The translations under genes and the position numbers were made by a program. The notes under the pieces were generated by a model, which had not been told where the DNA came from, did no database searches, and saw only the letters and a program-made list of their open reading frames with translations. Source: Streptomyces xylophagus (GTDB taxonomy: Bacteria > Actinomycetota > Actinomycetes > Streptomycetales > Streptomycetaceae). From it: a DNA stretch of 64,000 bases. Below are positions 54,606 through 63,308 of this stretch, piece after piece (within the stretch, counting starts at the first letter, position 1; every line of letters starts with the position of its first letter). The stretch is taken from assembly GCF_000716435.1 (NCBI RefSeq), contig NZ_JNWO01000019.1, positions 62,001 through 126,000 on the forward strand. Direction: 5' to 3'.

Positions 54606-56287
54606 ACCCGTACGAGTACGCCGCCACCCACGGCCCCCGCGCCGGCGACCGGGTCCGCCTCGGCGACTCGGGCCTGACCATCCGCGTCGAGTCCGACTCC
54701 CAGCGCTACGGCGACGAGTTCCTGGCCGGCTTCGGCAAGACGGCCCGTGACGGACTGCACCTCAAGGCCGCCGCCGTGCGCGACACCTGTGACGTGGTCG
54801 TCAGCAACGTGGTCGTGATCGACGCCGTGCAGGGCATCCGCAAGGTGTCCATCGGCATCCGTGAGGGGCGGATCTGCTCGATCGGGCGGGCCGGAAACCC
54901 CGACACCCTCGACGGGGTCGACGTCGTCGTCGGGACGGGCACCTCGATCGTGTCCGGCGAGGGGCTCATCGCCACCGCCGGGGCCGTCGATACCCACGTC
55001 CATCTGCTCTCGCCGCGCATCATGGAGGCCTCGCTGGCGTCCGGCGTCACCACGATCATCGGCCAGGAGTTCGGCCCGGTGTGGGGCGTCGGCGTCAACT
55101 CGCCCTGGGCACTGCGCCACGCGTTCAACGCCTTCGACGCCTGGCCGGTCAACATCGGCTTCCTGGGCCGGGGTTCGTCGTCCTCGGACGCGCCACTGAT
55201 CGAGGCGCTGGCCGAAGGCGGGGCCAGCGGCTTCAAGGTGCACGAGGACATGGGCGCCCACACCCGCGCGCTGGACACCGCGTTGCGGGTAGCGGAGGAA
55301 CACGACGTCCAAGTCGCCCTGCACAGCGACGGGTTGAACGAGTGCCTGTCGGTGGAGGACACCCTGCGCGTGCTGGAGGGCCGGACGATCCACGCCTTCC
55401 ACATCGAGGGCTGCGGCGGCGGACACGTGCCGAATGTCCTGAAAATGGCGGGAGTCGCGAACGTCATCGGCTCCTCCACCAACCCCACCCTCCCCTTCGG
55501 CCGGGACGCGGTCGCCGAGCACTACGGCATGATCGTCTCCGTCCACGACCTGAAGACCGACCTGCCCGGCGACGCCGCCATGGCCCGCGACCGCATCCGC
55601 GCCGGGACGATGGGCGCCGAGGACGTCCTGCACGACCTCGGCGCGATCGGCATCACCTCGTCCGACGCCCAGGGCATGGGCCGGGCGGGGGAGACGGTCC
55701 GCCGTACGTTCGCGATGGCCGGGAAGATGAAGGCCGAGTTCGGCGCGCTCGGCGGTTTCCCGGAGGCGGACCACGACAACGACCGCGTCCTGCGCTACAT
55801 CGCCAAGCTGACCATCAACCCCGCGATCGCACACGGGCTTTCGCACGAGGTCGGCTCCATCGAGGTCGGCAAGCTGGCCGACATCGTGCTGTGGCGGCCC
55901 GAGTACTTCGGCGCGAAACCGCAGCTCGTCCTGAAGTCCGGGTTCCCGGCGTACGGCGTGGTCGGCGACCCGAACGCGGCGACCGACACCTGCGAACCCC
56001 TCATCCTGGGACCGCAGTTCGGCGCGCACGGCACCACACCCGCCGACATCTCCGTGGCCTTCGTCGCGCAGGCCGCCCTCGACCAGGGCGGCGACGCGAT
56101 GCCAACTCGGCGTCGGCGCGTGGCAGTTCGCGGCACCCGGGGCATCGGACCGGCCGACCTGCGCCTCAACTCCCGTACCGGGGCGGTCGACGTCGACCAG
56201 CGCACCGGCCTGGTCACCCTCGACGGGGAGCCGATCCGCTCCGAACCGGCCGAGTCCGTCTCCCTCAACCGCCTCTACTTCCTCTAG
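54602..56287 (+). CDS. ureC: urease alpha homologue with altered flap
   Basis: 561 aa amidohydrolase. Aligned without gaps to classical UreC, all nickel ligands are kept: His132 and His134 (DTHVHLLSPR), carbamylated Lys212 (SGFKVHED), His241 (HSDGLNE), His267 (HIEGCGGGH) and Asp355 (SSDAQGMGRAGE). His315, the usual flap catalytic His, is also kept. The flap Cys (Cys319 in Klebsiella) is Val314, and VCHHLD reads SVHDLK. HEDWG reads HEDMG. It may hydrolyse a ureido compound other than urea. The genes next to it are agmatine deiminase and a permease. Confidence 0.92.
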   Translation: MNPYEYAATHGPRAGDRVRLGDSGLTIRVESDSQRYGDEFLAGFGKTARDGLHLKAAAVRDTCDVVVSNVVVIDAVQGIRKVSIGIREGRICSIGRAGNPDTLDGVDVVVGTGTSIVSGEGLIATAGAVDTHVHLLSPRIMEASLASGVTTIIGQEFGPVWGVGVNSPWALRHAFNAFDAWPVNIGFLGRGSSSSDAPLIEALAEGGASGFKVHEDMGAHTRALDTALRVAEEHDVQVALHSDGLNECLSVEDTLRVLEGRTIHAFHIEGCGGGHVPNVLKMAGVANVIGSSTNPTLPFGRDAVAEHYGMIVSVHDLKTDLPGDAAMARDRIRAGTMGAEDVLHDLGAIGITSSDAQGMGRAGETVRRTFAMAGKMKAEFGALGGFPEADHDNDRVLRYIAKLTINPAIAHGLSHEVGSIEVGKLADIVLWRPEYFGAKPQLVLKSGFPAYGVVGDPNAATDTCEPLILGPQFGAHGTTPADISVAFVAQAALDQGGDAMPTRRRRVAVRGTRGIGPADLRLNSRTGAVDVDQRTGLVTLDGEPIRSEPAESVSLNRLYFL

Positions 56288-56309
56288 AACGCTAGGACTT
56301 GGACTTCTG

Positions 56310-57323
56310 ATGAGCTTCCGTATGCCGCCCGAGTGGGCCCCGCACGAGCGCACCTGGATGGCCTGGCCAGGACCCAACCCGACCTTCACCAACGCCGAGG
56401 AACTGGCGGAGGCCCGTACCGCCTGGGCGTCCGTCGCCCGCGCCGTGCGCCGCTTTGAACCGGTGACGATGGTGCACGGGCCGGGTCAGGGCGAGTCGGC
56501 GCGCGAGCTGCTCGGCCCGGACGTCGACCTGGTCGAGCGCGAGCTGGACGACGCGTGGATGCGCGACATCGGCCCCACGTTCGTCACCGATGGTCGTGAA
56601 CTGGCCGCCGTGGACTGGACGTTCAACGGCTGGGGCGGCCAGGAGTGGGCCCGCTGGGAGCACGACGCGAAGATCGGCTCGCACGTCGCGGACCTCGCGG
56701 GCGCGAAGACGTACACCTCGAAACTCGTCAACGAGGGCGGCGCGATCCACGTCGACGGCGAGGGCACGGTGCTGCTCACCGAGACGGTCCAGCTCGGCGC
56801 CGGCCGCAACCCCGGCTGGACGCGCGAGCAGGTCGAGGCGGAGATCCACGCCAGGCTCGGCACCACCAAGGCCATCTGGCTCCCGCACGGCCTCACCGGC
56901 GACTACGGCGTCTACGGCACCCAGGGCCACGTCGACATCGTCGCGGCCTTCGCCCGGCCCGGCACCGTACTGGTCCACAGCCAGCGCGACCCGGCCCACC
57001 CGGACCACGCCCGCTCCCAGGAGTACCTCGCCCTCCTCCGCGCCGAGACCGACGCGAAGGGTCGCCGCCTGGAGGTCGTGGAGGTTCCGGCCCCCACCGT
57101 GCTGGAGGCCGACGGCCACTGGGTCGACTACTCCTACATCAACCACTACCTCTGCAACGGCGGCGTCGTGCTCTGCGCCTTCGATGACCCGCAGGACGAG
57201 ATCGCCGCCGGGATCTTCCGTCGCCTCTTCCCCGACCGGACGGTGACCCTGGTCGACGCCCGTACGATCTTCGCGGGCGGTGGGGGCATCCACTGCATCA
57301 CCCAACAGCAGCCGAAGATCTAG
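56310..57323 (+). CDS. aguA: agmatine deiminase
   Basis: 337 aa, guanidino-group-modifying (pentein) enzyme that converts agmatine to N-carbamoylputrescine and ammonia. Visible family pieces are PEWAPHERTWMAWPGP at the N-terminus, DDAWMRDIGPTFV, KLVNEGGAIHVDGEGTVLLTET, HGLTGDYGVYGTQGHVDI (catalytic His) and the C-terminal nucleophile Cys in GGGGIHCITQQQP. It is 22 nt after the urease-like alpha gene and clearly in its operon. Confidence 0.96.
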   Translation: MSFRMPPEWAPHERTWMAWPGPNPTFTNAEELAEARTAWASVARAVRRFEPVTMVHGPGQGESARELLGPDVDLVERELDDAWMRDIGPTFVTDGRELAAVDWTFNGWGGQEWARWEHDAKIGSHVADLAGAKTYTSKLVNEGGAIHVDGEGTVLLTETVQLGAGRNPGWTREQVEAEIHARLGTTKAIWLPHGLTGDYGVYGTQGHVDIVAAFARPGTVLVHSQRDPAHPDHARSQEYLALLRAETDAKGRRLEVVEVPAPTVLEADGHWVDYSYINHYLCNGGVVLCAFDDPQDEIAAGIFRRLFPDRTVTLVDARTIFAGGGGIHCITQQQPKI

Positions 57324-57334
57324 GGAGTCGGACG

Positions 57335-57937
57335 ATGGCCGGTGCGCGGAAGAACGCGCCGCCGCGCGAGGACGTCCTCGCCGCCGCCATGGGCATGATC
57401 GCCGAACGCGGTCTGGAGAAGCTCACCATGGCGGCGCTCGGCCGCGAGGTCGGCATGAGCAGCGGCCATCTCCTCTACTACTTCCACTCCAAGGACGAAC
57501 TCCTCCTCCAGACCCTGGAGTGGAGCGAGGGCAGACTCGGCGCCGAACGCGGGCGCCTGCTCACCCGCAGTACGGCCACTGCCCGCGAGCGCGTCGACGC
57601 GTACGTCGACCTGTACGTCCCGCACGGCCACCGCGATCCGCACTGGACGCTGTGGCTCGAGGTCTGGAACCGCTCGCAGAACGCCGACGAGGACGCCCGC
57701 GACCGGCAGGCCGCCATCGAGGGCGTCTGGCACCGCGACCTCGTCGCGCTGATCGCGGAGGGCGTGTCTCGGGGTGAGTTCCGGGCCGTCGACCCGGACC
57801 GTTTCGCCGCCCGGCTCCGCGCCCTCCTCGACGGCTTCTCCATCCACGTGGCGATCGGGCTGCGCGGCACGGACCGGGCGCAAGTTCTCGGCCACGTACG
57901 GGAGTTCCTCGACGAGGGGCTCCTCGCGGACGCGTGA
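57335..57937 (+). CDS. TetR/AcrR-family regulator of the urease/agmatine cluster
   Basis: 200 aa. The HTH region reads VLAAAMGMIAERGLEKLTMAALGREVGMSSG followed by HLLYYFHSKDELLLQTLEW. The ligand domain (about 80-200) has the shape of polyamine- or amine-responsive TetR proteins, but this is only an impression. Placed last in the operon, 11 nt after aguA, it probably represses the cluster through the TTTAGA-type sites at 53825-53911. Confidence 0.9.
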   Translation: MAGARKNAPPREDVLAAAMGMIAERGLEKLTMAALGREVGMSSGHLLYYFHSKDELLLQTLEWSEGRLGAERGRLLTRSTATARERVDAYVDLYVPHGHRDPHWTLWLEVWNRSQNADEDARDRQAAIEGVWHRDLVALIAEGVSRGEFRAVDPDRFAARLRALLDGFSIHVAIGLRGTDRAQVLGHVREFLDEGLLADA

Positions 57938-58060
57938 CCTTCCGCCCCGGTTGTACGTAATAAGGCCGATTGACCCTGTGGTCGGCGGTGCGTTTGCCTC
58001 GGAGGAAGCCCTCGGCGCAGGGCCGGGGGAGAAGCGTCCACGGGGATCTCAGGGGGAAGC

Positions 58061-60115
58061 ATGTCCAGATCCACAGGTGTGTTCGGTGTTGGCTTAGGGG
58101 TGACGCTGCTGCTCGCGTTCCTCTCGCCGACGGCCGCGTCCGCCGCACCGCACGTGTCCAGCACGGAGAGGGTGAGCACGGCCGCCGACGGCAGCCAGGC
58201 CGACGGACCCTCGGGCGACCCGGCGATCAGCGCCGACGGCCGCCATGTCGCGTTCGTGTCCACCGCACCGAGTTTCGGCTGCGCGGAGTTCACCCCGTGC
58301 CTGCTGGAGAAGGACCTGGGCACCGGCGAGGTCACCAGGATCGACCTCGGCAGCGGCTATCTGTACGGCTCGCCGATGCTGAGCGCCGACGGGAGCCGCG
58401 TCGCGTTCTCCGCGGGCACCCGGTTCATGGCGCCGTACCTGTACGACCGCGCCACCGGCCGCACGGAGCGGCTGTGGCCCGAGAACCCGCCCGGATCCAA
58501 CGAGTTGGGCCGCGCCCAGTCGATCAGTCCGGACGGCACGCACATCGCGTACACCATCGGCAACCGCAACGGTTCGTCGAACTTCCGGCTCCTGTACGTC
58601 CGTGACACGGCCACCGGCACCGACACACTGGTCTCACCGGCCGAGGAGGGCGACAAGAACGGGGCCTCGGTGAGCGGCGACGGCGAGCGGGTCGCGTACG
58701 GCATCCACACCGACTCCGAGACGGACCCGGCCGACATCTTCGTCAGGGACCGGCGGACGGGCGAGCGGACCCAGGTCGACCAGGGCTTCGGCGCGGCCTT
58801 CCTGCTCCGCATCACCGCCGACGGCAACCGCGTCCTCTTCGACGCCGAGAGCGGCCTGTACGTCCACGACCTGCGCACCGGCGAGTCGCGGCGCGTGGCC
58901 GACGGACAGCCCCGGGCGGCCACGGCGGACGGCCGGTACGCCGTCGTCGCGGGCGAGGACGGTGTGCGGGTGCGTGACCTGCGGACGGGCCTGCGCGGTG
59001 CCGACCTCTCGCCGTACGCCGTGCCGGGAGAGCAGGGGCTGGCCGCCAAGGGGCGTGCGGTGGCGTTCTCTTCGGACGCGTCCCACCTGGTGGCGGGCGA
59101 CACCAACGGGGAGACGGACGTGTTCGTCTTCTCCGGCGAACTCGCGAAGAACCCGGCCCCGATGCCGTCCGTCACCGAACGGATCAGCACGACGCGGGAC
59201 GGACAGCAGCTTGCCGCCGCGTCCCACGACCCGGTGATGGCGGACGGCCGAACCGTCTCCTTCACCTCGGACGGCAACGTCTTCGTCAACGCGTCCGGCG
59301 GGATCTCCGAGGTCAACTCCAGCACACAGCAACCCTCGTCCGAGGGCACACCCTGCGCCAACGGGCGCATGGTCGGATACGTGGCACCGCACGCGACGGA
59401 CGGCGCCCCCGAGGTCTTCGTCCGCAACCGCTCGGTCGGCAAACTGACCGGCATCTCCTCCTACCAGGGCATCCGCTTCACCTGGATGGGACAGCCCGCG
59501 GTGGACCCCACCTGCCAGTGGATCACCTACGCGGCCACACTCCCGGCCACCGACACCGACCCGCACCCGCAACCCCGCGTCTACCGCTTCAAGTTCAACG
59601 GCGGCACCGTCGACGTGGTCAGCGCGCCCACCGGCGAGGCCGCGGGCAACCCGGCCGTCAACTACAACGGCCGGTACGTCGCCTTCGAGCAGGGTGACGC
59701 CGTCTACGTCCGTGACCTGGACACCGGCGCCCTGGAGAAGGCCGGCGACCACGCGTCGCAGCCCTCCCTCGCCGACGACGGCCGCAAGATCGCCTTCCAG
59801 CAGGGCCGGTACGTGTACGTCCGCGACCTCGACGCCGGGACCACGATGCGGGTCAACGGCACACAGCCCTCGCTCTCCGGGAACGGCGCGCGTGTCGCGT
59901 ACGTCCGCGCCGGGGCCGTATACCTGCGTGAACTGACCACCGGCACAAGCCAGTTGATCAGCGTCGACGTCCGGGGCCACCGCAACGACCTCCCGGCCGG
60001 GCACCCGTCCGTCAACGCCGACGGCACGGTCGTCGCGTTCGAGTCGGCGTCACCCGATCTGGTGGCGGGGGACACCAACGGGGTGTCGGACGTCTTCCTG
60101 CGGACAGTGCAGTGA
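58061..60115 (+). CDS. secreted TolB-like beta-propeller protein (long)
   Basis: 684 aa with an N-terminal Sec signal (TLLLAFLSPTAASA-AP cleavage near residue 28). The body consists of repeated blades of the pattern SADG-R-VAF followed by VRDLRTG: at least ten can be seen (for example ISADGRHVAFVS, LSADGSRVAFSA, VSGDGERVAYGI, NYNGRYVAFEQ, VNADGTVVAFES). There is no catalytic domain. It is probably an extracellular protein-protein or glycan-binding propeller. It is 123 bp after the TetR gene and 30 nt before a shorter paralogue. Confidence 0.88.
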   Translation: MSRSTGVFGVGLGVTLLLAFLSPTAASAAPHVSSTERVSTAADGSQADGPSGDPAISADGRHVAFVSTAPSFGCAEFTPCLLEKDLGTGEVTRIDLGSGYLYGSPMLSADGSRVAFSAGTRFMAPYLYDRATGRTERLWPENPPGSNELGRAQSISPDGTHIAYTIGNRNGSSNFRLLYVRDTATGTDTLVSPAEEGDKNGASVSGDGERVAYGIHTDSETDPADIFVRDRRTGERTQVDQGFGAAFLLRITADGNRVLFDAESGLYVHDLRTGESRRVADGQPRAATADGRYAVVAGEDGVRVRDLRTGLRGADLSPYAVPGEQGLAAKGRAVAFSSDASHLVAGDTNGETDVFVFSGELAKNPAPMPSVTERISTTRDGQQLAAASHDPVMADGRTVSFTSDGNVFVNASGGISEVNSSTQQPSSEGTPCANGRMVGYVAPHATDGAPEVFVRNRSVGKLTGISSYQGIRFTWMGQPAVDPTCQWITYAATLPATDTDPHPQPRVYRFKFNGGTVDVVSAPTGEAAGNPAVNYNGRYVAFEQGDAVYVRDLDTGALEKAGDHASQPSLADDGRKIAFQQGRYVYVRDLDAGTTMRVNGTQPSLSGNGARVAYVRAGAVYLRELTTGTSQLISVDVRGHRNDLPAGHPSVNADGTVVAFESASPDLVAGDTNGVSDVFLRTVQ

Positions 60116-60144
60116 CAAGCAGCGACCACTACGGGGGAACAACC

Positions 60145-61395
60145 ATGCACGGCAACAAGCGAGCCCTCGCGCTCGCGCTCGCCCTGGCCGCGGCCACGGC
60201 GACACTGACGGCGACCACGGCGAGTGCCGCACCCAGGGCCCCGCGCACCGAGAAGGCGAGCGTGGCCCCGGACGGCGCGGACGGCAACAGCGGCTCCAAC
60301 GGGCAGAGCCTGAGCGTGGACGGCCGCTACCTGGCCTTCGTCTCCGGCGCCGACAACCTTGTCGCGGGCGACACCAACGGCACCGAGGACGCCTTCGTGC
60401 GCGACCTGAGGACCGGCACCACCCGCCTGGTGAGTGTCACCGGGGACGGCGGCGCGTGGGACGGCCATGTCCTGGACGTCAGTCTGAGCGCCAACGGCCG
60501 TTATCTGGCGTTCAGTTCGACCAAGACCTACGAGGGCGACGACAACGCGATCTGGGTCAAGGACCTGAGGACCGGAGCCCTTCAGCGGCTGAACAACGCC
60601 GTCGACACGGGCTACGACGCCATCGGCTCGCCCGCGATCAGCGCCGACGGCCGCTATGTCGCCTTCGTCGCCCAGCACACGAGCGACGAGGGACCGCAGG
60701 GCGACCGGTGGAGCCGGGTGTACCGCGTCGACCGGGTCACCGGCGAGCGGGTGCGCATCAGCCAGGTGCCGGGTGAGGGCGCCCGGAAGTCCGCCGCCAC
60801 CAACCCGTCGATCAGCGCGGACGGTCGCCGGGTCGGTTACCAGTTCTTCGTGCCGTATCCCACCACTGGCGACTGGAGCGACGCCTACGTCCGTGACGTG
60901 CCGAGCGGGAAGCTGTTCTGGGCCGACAAGGCGCCGGACGGTGTGGTGTCCGACGGGCAGACCGAGTTCCCGCAGGTCAGCGCCGACGGACGGTACGCGG
61001 TGTTCAACTCGCTGGACTCGAAGCTGACGCCGGACGACACCAACAACGGGCACAACGTCTTCGTCCGCGACCTGAGGACGGGGAAGCTGCGCCGCGTCGA
61101 CGGCGCCGGGCCGACCGCCTACACCGGCTATCCGCAGCTCAGCGCGGACAGCCGGTATCTCGTGTACGCCTCGGGAGACCCGGGCGGCGCGCGACAGGCG
61201 TACGTGCGCGACCTGCGCACCGGACGCACGGTGCTCGCCAGTCCGGCGGTGGGCGGCGGCCCGAGCGCCGGCGGGGTGGACTTCCCGGTGATCGACCGGC
61301 ACGGCCGCACGGTCGCCTTCAGTAGCTGGGCCACCGACCTGGTGCCCGGCGACACCTACGACACCACGCACGTCTACGTACGTCACCTGAAGTGA
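60145..61395 (+). CDS. secreted TolB-like beta-propeller protein (short)
   Basis: 416 aa with a Sec signal (ALALALALAAATATL then TATTASA-AP). About seven blades are visible from the same SADG-R-Y-VAF / VRDLRTG repeat (LSVDGRYLAFVSG, LSANGRYLAFSS, ISADGRYVAFVA, VSADGRYAVFNS, LSADSRYLVYAS), which would close a single seven-bladed propeller. It follows the longer paralogue in one operon. GGGGGAAC precedes the ATG. Function unknown; YVTN/TolB-type propellers usually bind partners. Confidence 0.87.
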   Translation: MHGNKRALALALALAAATATLTATTASAAPRAPRTEKASVAPDGADGNSGSNGQSLSVDGRYLAFVSGADNLVAGDTNGTEDAFVRDLRTGTTRLVSVTGDGGAWDGHVLDVSLSANGRYLAFSSTKTYEGDDNAIWVKDLRTGALQRLNNAVDTGYDAIGSPAISADGRYVAFVAQHTSDEGPQGDRWSRVYRVDRVTGERVRISQVPGEGARKSAATNPSISADGRRVGYQFFVPYPTTGDWSDAYVRDVPSGKLFWADKAPDGVVSDGQTEFPQVSADGRYAVFNSLDSKLTPDDTNNGHNVFVRDLRTGKLRRVDGAGPTAYTGYPQLSADSRYLVYASGDPGGARQAYVRDLRTGRTVLASPAVGGGPSAGGVDFPVIDRHGRTVAFSSWATDLVPGDTYDTTHVYVRHLK

Positions 61396-61441
61396 TCGAC
61401 CGCATCCTGAGACACCCATGAGCGGAGCACGGGGGCTGTGC

Positions 61442-61447
61442 CAGACT
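61442..61447 (+). promoter_or_regulatory. -10 candidate for the cimA leader
   Basis: CAGACT lies 6 nt before the GTG of the putative cimA leader peptide, matching the leaderless spacing seen for several genes in this window. It supports the leader peptide start but no -35 box is clear. Confidence 0.3.
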
Positions 61448-61453
61448 GCCTCC

Positions 61454-61504
61454 GTGCTCTCGTTCGCCACGATTATTGGCAGCAGGCGCGCCGGTCCGCA
61501 GTGA
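61454..61504 (+). CDS. putative cimA leader peptide with Ile-Ile
   Basis: A 16-residue reading frame MLSFATIIGSRRAGPQ from GTG, ending before the cimA terminator. It contains two consecutive ATT isoleucine codons, a codon rarely used in this GC-rich DNA. Stalling at low charged Ile-tRNA could prevent formation of the downstream terminator. The call depends on the terminator and promoter position; no homologue is known to me. Confidence 0.4.
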   Translation: MLSFATIIGSRRAGPQ

Positions 61505-61559
61505 CCGCCTCGTACGACCAGGTACGGGCGGCCATCGTCGTCCTCGACCCGCGCGCAGA

Positions 61560-61584
61560 CCTCTCGCACCCGCGAGGGGTTTTT
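61560..61584 (+). terminator. cimA leader terminator (attenuator)
   Basis: CCTCTCGC (61560-61567) pairs with GCGAGGGG (61572-61579) around ACCC, with one G-U pair, then five T residues. It lies about 110 nt before the cimA ATG with no gene between, so it must be regulatory rather than the end of a gene. It is similar in design to the ilvB attenuator. Confidence 0.75.
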
Positions 61585-61696
61585 CGCTTTTCTGGCCCAC
61601 CTTCAGCCGGGAGCGCAGCGCGAGGGATCATTGGGGAACGGTGGAGCCGGTCATTCCGGTACAGACCGAGATCCAGATTCTCAGGAGCCAGAGACC

Positions 61697-63301
61697 ATGA
61701 CGGAAACCAGCGAACTCGACGATTCGTTCCACGTCTTCGACACGACCCTGCGTGACGGCGCGCAGCGGGAGGGCATCAACCTCACCGTCGCGGACAAGCT
61801 GGCCATCGCACGGCACCTGGACGACTTCGGCGTCGGTTTCATCGAGGGCGGCTGGCCGGGGGCGAACCCGAGGGACACCGAGTTCTTCGCCCGCGCCCAG
61901 CAGGAGATCGACTTCAAGCACGCCCAACTGGTCGCGTTCGGCGCCACCCGCCGCGCCGGCGCCAAGGCCGCCGAGGACCCGCAGGTCAAGGCGCTCCTGG
62001 ACTCCGGTGCCGACGTCATCACCCTCGTCGCGAAGTCCCACGACCGCCATGTCGAACTGGCCCTGCGCACCACCCTCGACGAGAACCTGGAGATGGTCCG
62101 CGACACCGTCTCCCACCTGGTCGCCCAGGGCCGCCGCGTCTTCGTCGACTGCGAGCACTTCTTCGACGGCTACCGCGCCAACCCCGAATACGCGAAAACG
62201 GTCGTCCGCACGGCCTCGGAGGCCGGCGCGTCCGTCGTGATCCTCTGCGACACCAACGGCGGGATGCTCCCGGCGCAGGTCCAGGCGGTCGTCGCCACCG
62301 TCCTCGCCGACACCGGCGCCCGGCTCGGCATCCACACCCAGGACGACACCGGCTGCGCGGTCGCCAACACCCTCGCCGCCGTCGACGCGGGCGCGACCCA
62401 CGTCCAGTGCACGGCGAACGGCTACGGCGAGCGCGTCGGCAACGCCAACCTGTTCCCGGTGGTCGCCGCCCTGGAGCTGAAGTACGGCAAGAAGGTCCTG
62501 CCCGACGGCAAGCTCCGCGAAATGACCCGCATCTCGCACGCGATCGCCGAGGTCGTGAACCTCACCCCGTCCACGCACCAGCCGTACGTAGGAGTGTCCG
62601 CTTTCGCGCACAAGGCGGGCCTGCACGCCTCCGCGATCAAGGTCGACCCGGATCTGTACCAGCACATCGACCCCGAGCAGGTCGGCAACACCATGCGGAT
62701 GCTGGTCTCCGACATGGCGGGCCGCGCGTCGATCGAGCTCAAGGGCAAGGAACTCGGCGTCGACATCAGCGGCGACCGCGAGCTGGTCGGCCGGGTCGTG
62801 GACCGGGTCAAGGCACGCGAACTCAAGGGCTACACCTACGAGGCGGCCGACGCGTCCTTCGAACTCCTCCTCCGAGCCGAGGCGGAGGGCAAGGCCCGCT
62901 CCTACTTCCAGGTCGAGTCCTGGCGCGCGATCGTCGAGGACCGCCCCGACGGCAGCCACGCCAACGAAGCCACCGTCAAGCTCTTCGCCAAGGGCGAGCG
63001 CATCGTCGCCACGGCCGAGGGCAACGGCCCGGTCAACGCCCTGGACCGCGCCCTGCGAGTAGCCCTGGAGAAGATCTACCCCCAGCTCGCCAAGCTCGAC
63101 CTCGTCGACTACAAGGTCCGCATCCTGGAAGGCGTCCACGGCACGTCCTCCACGACCCGCGTCCTGATCTCCACGTCCGACGGCGCGGGCGAGTGGTCGA
63201 CGGTAGGCGTCGCGGAGAACGTCATCGCCGCGTCGTGGCAGGCGCTGGAGGACGCGTACACGTACGGCCTCCTCCGCGCGGGCGTCGAGCCCGCCGAGTA
63301 A
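61697..63301 (+). CDS. cimA: citramalate synthase
   Basis: 534 aa, of the CimA/LeuA-like class that condenses acetyl-CoA with pyruvate to citramalate, opening the threonine-independent route to 2-oxobutyrate and isoleucine. Family signatures are FDTTLRDGAQREGINL (metal Asp), GFIEGGWPGANPRD, FVDCEHFFDGYRANPEY, HTQDDTGCAVANT (metal His) and a C-terminal regulatory LeuA dimer domain from about residue 400. The pattern TLRDGAQREGINLT and GGWPG distinguish it from LeuA. CAGGAGCC precedes the ATG. Confidence 0.95.
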   Translation: MTETSELDDSFHVFDTTLRDGAQREGINLTVADKLAIARHLDDFGVGFIEGGWPGANPRDTEFFARAQQEIDFKHAQLVAFGATRRAGAKAAEDPQVKALLDSGADVITLVAKSHDRHVELALRTTLDENLEMVRDTVSHLVAQGRRVFVDCEHFFDGYRANPEYAKTVVRTASEAGASVVILCDTNGGMLPAQVQAVVATVLADTGARLGIHTQDDTGCAVANTLAAVDAGATHVQCTANGYGERVGNANLFPVVAALELKYGKKVLPDGKLREMTRISHAIAEVVNLTPSTHQPYVGVSAFAHKAGLHASAIKVDPDLYQHIDPEQVGNTMRMLVSDMAGRASIELKGKELGVDISGDRELVGRVVDRVKARELKGYTYEAADASFELLLRAEAEGKARSYFQVESWRAIVEDRPDGSHANEATVKLFAKGERIVATAEGNGPVNALDRALRVALEKIYPQLAKLDLVDYKVRILEGVHGTSSTTRVLISTSDGAGEWSTVGVAENVIAASWQALEDAYTYGLLRAGVEPAE

Positions 63302-63308
63302 CCCGCCC

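Noticed and set aside
55532..55556. Loss of both flap Cys and catalytic flap His in UreC
   Set aside because: Gap-free alignment from the conserved Lys212 to Asp355 places His315 on the catalytic His; only the Cys and a neighbouring His are changed.
61396..61696. T-box riboswitch upstream of cimA
   Set aside because: No T-box bulge sequence or specifier stem was found; a short leader ORF with Ile codons explains the terminator better.
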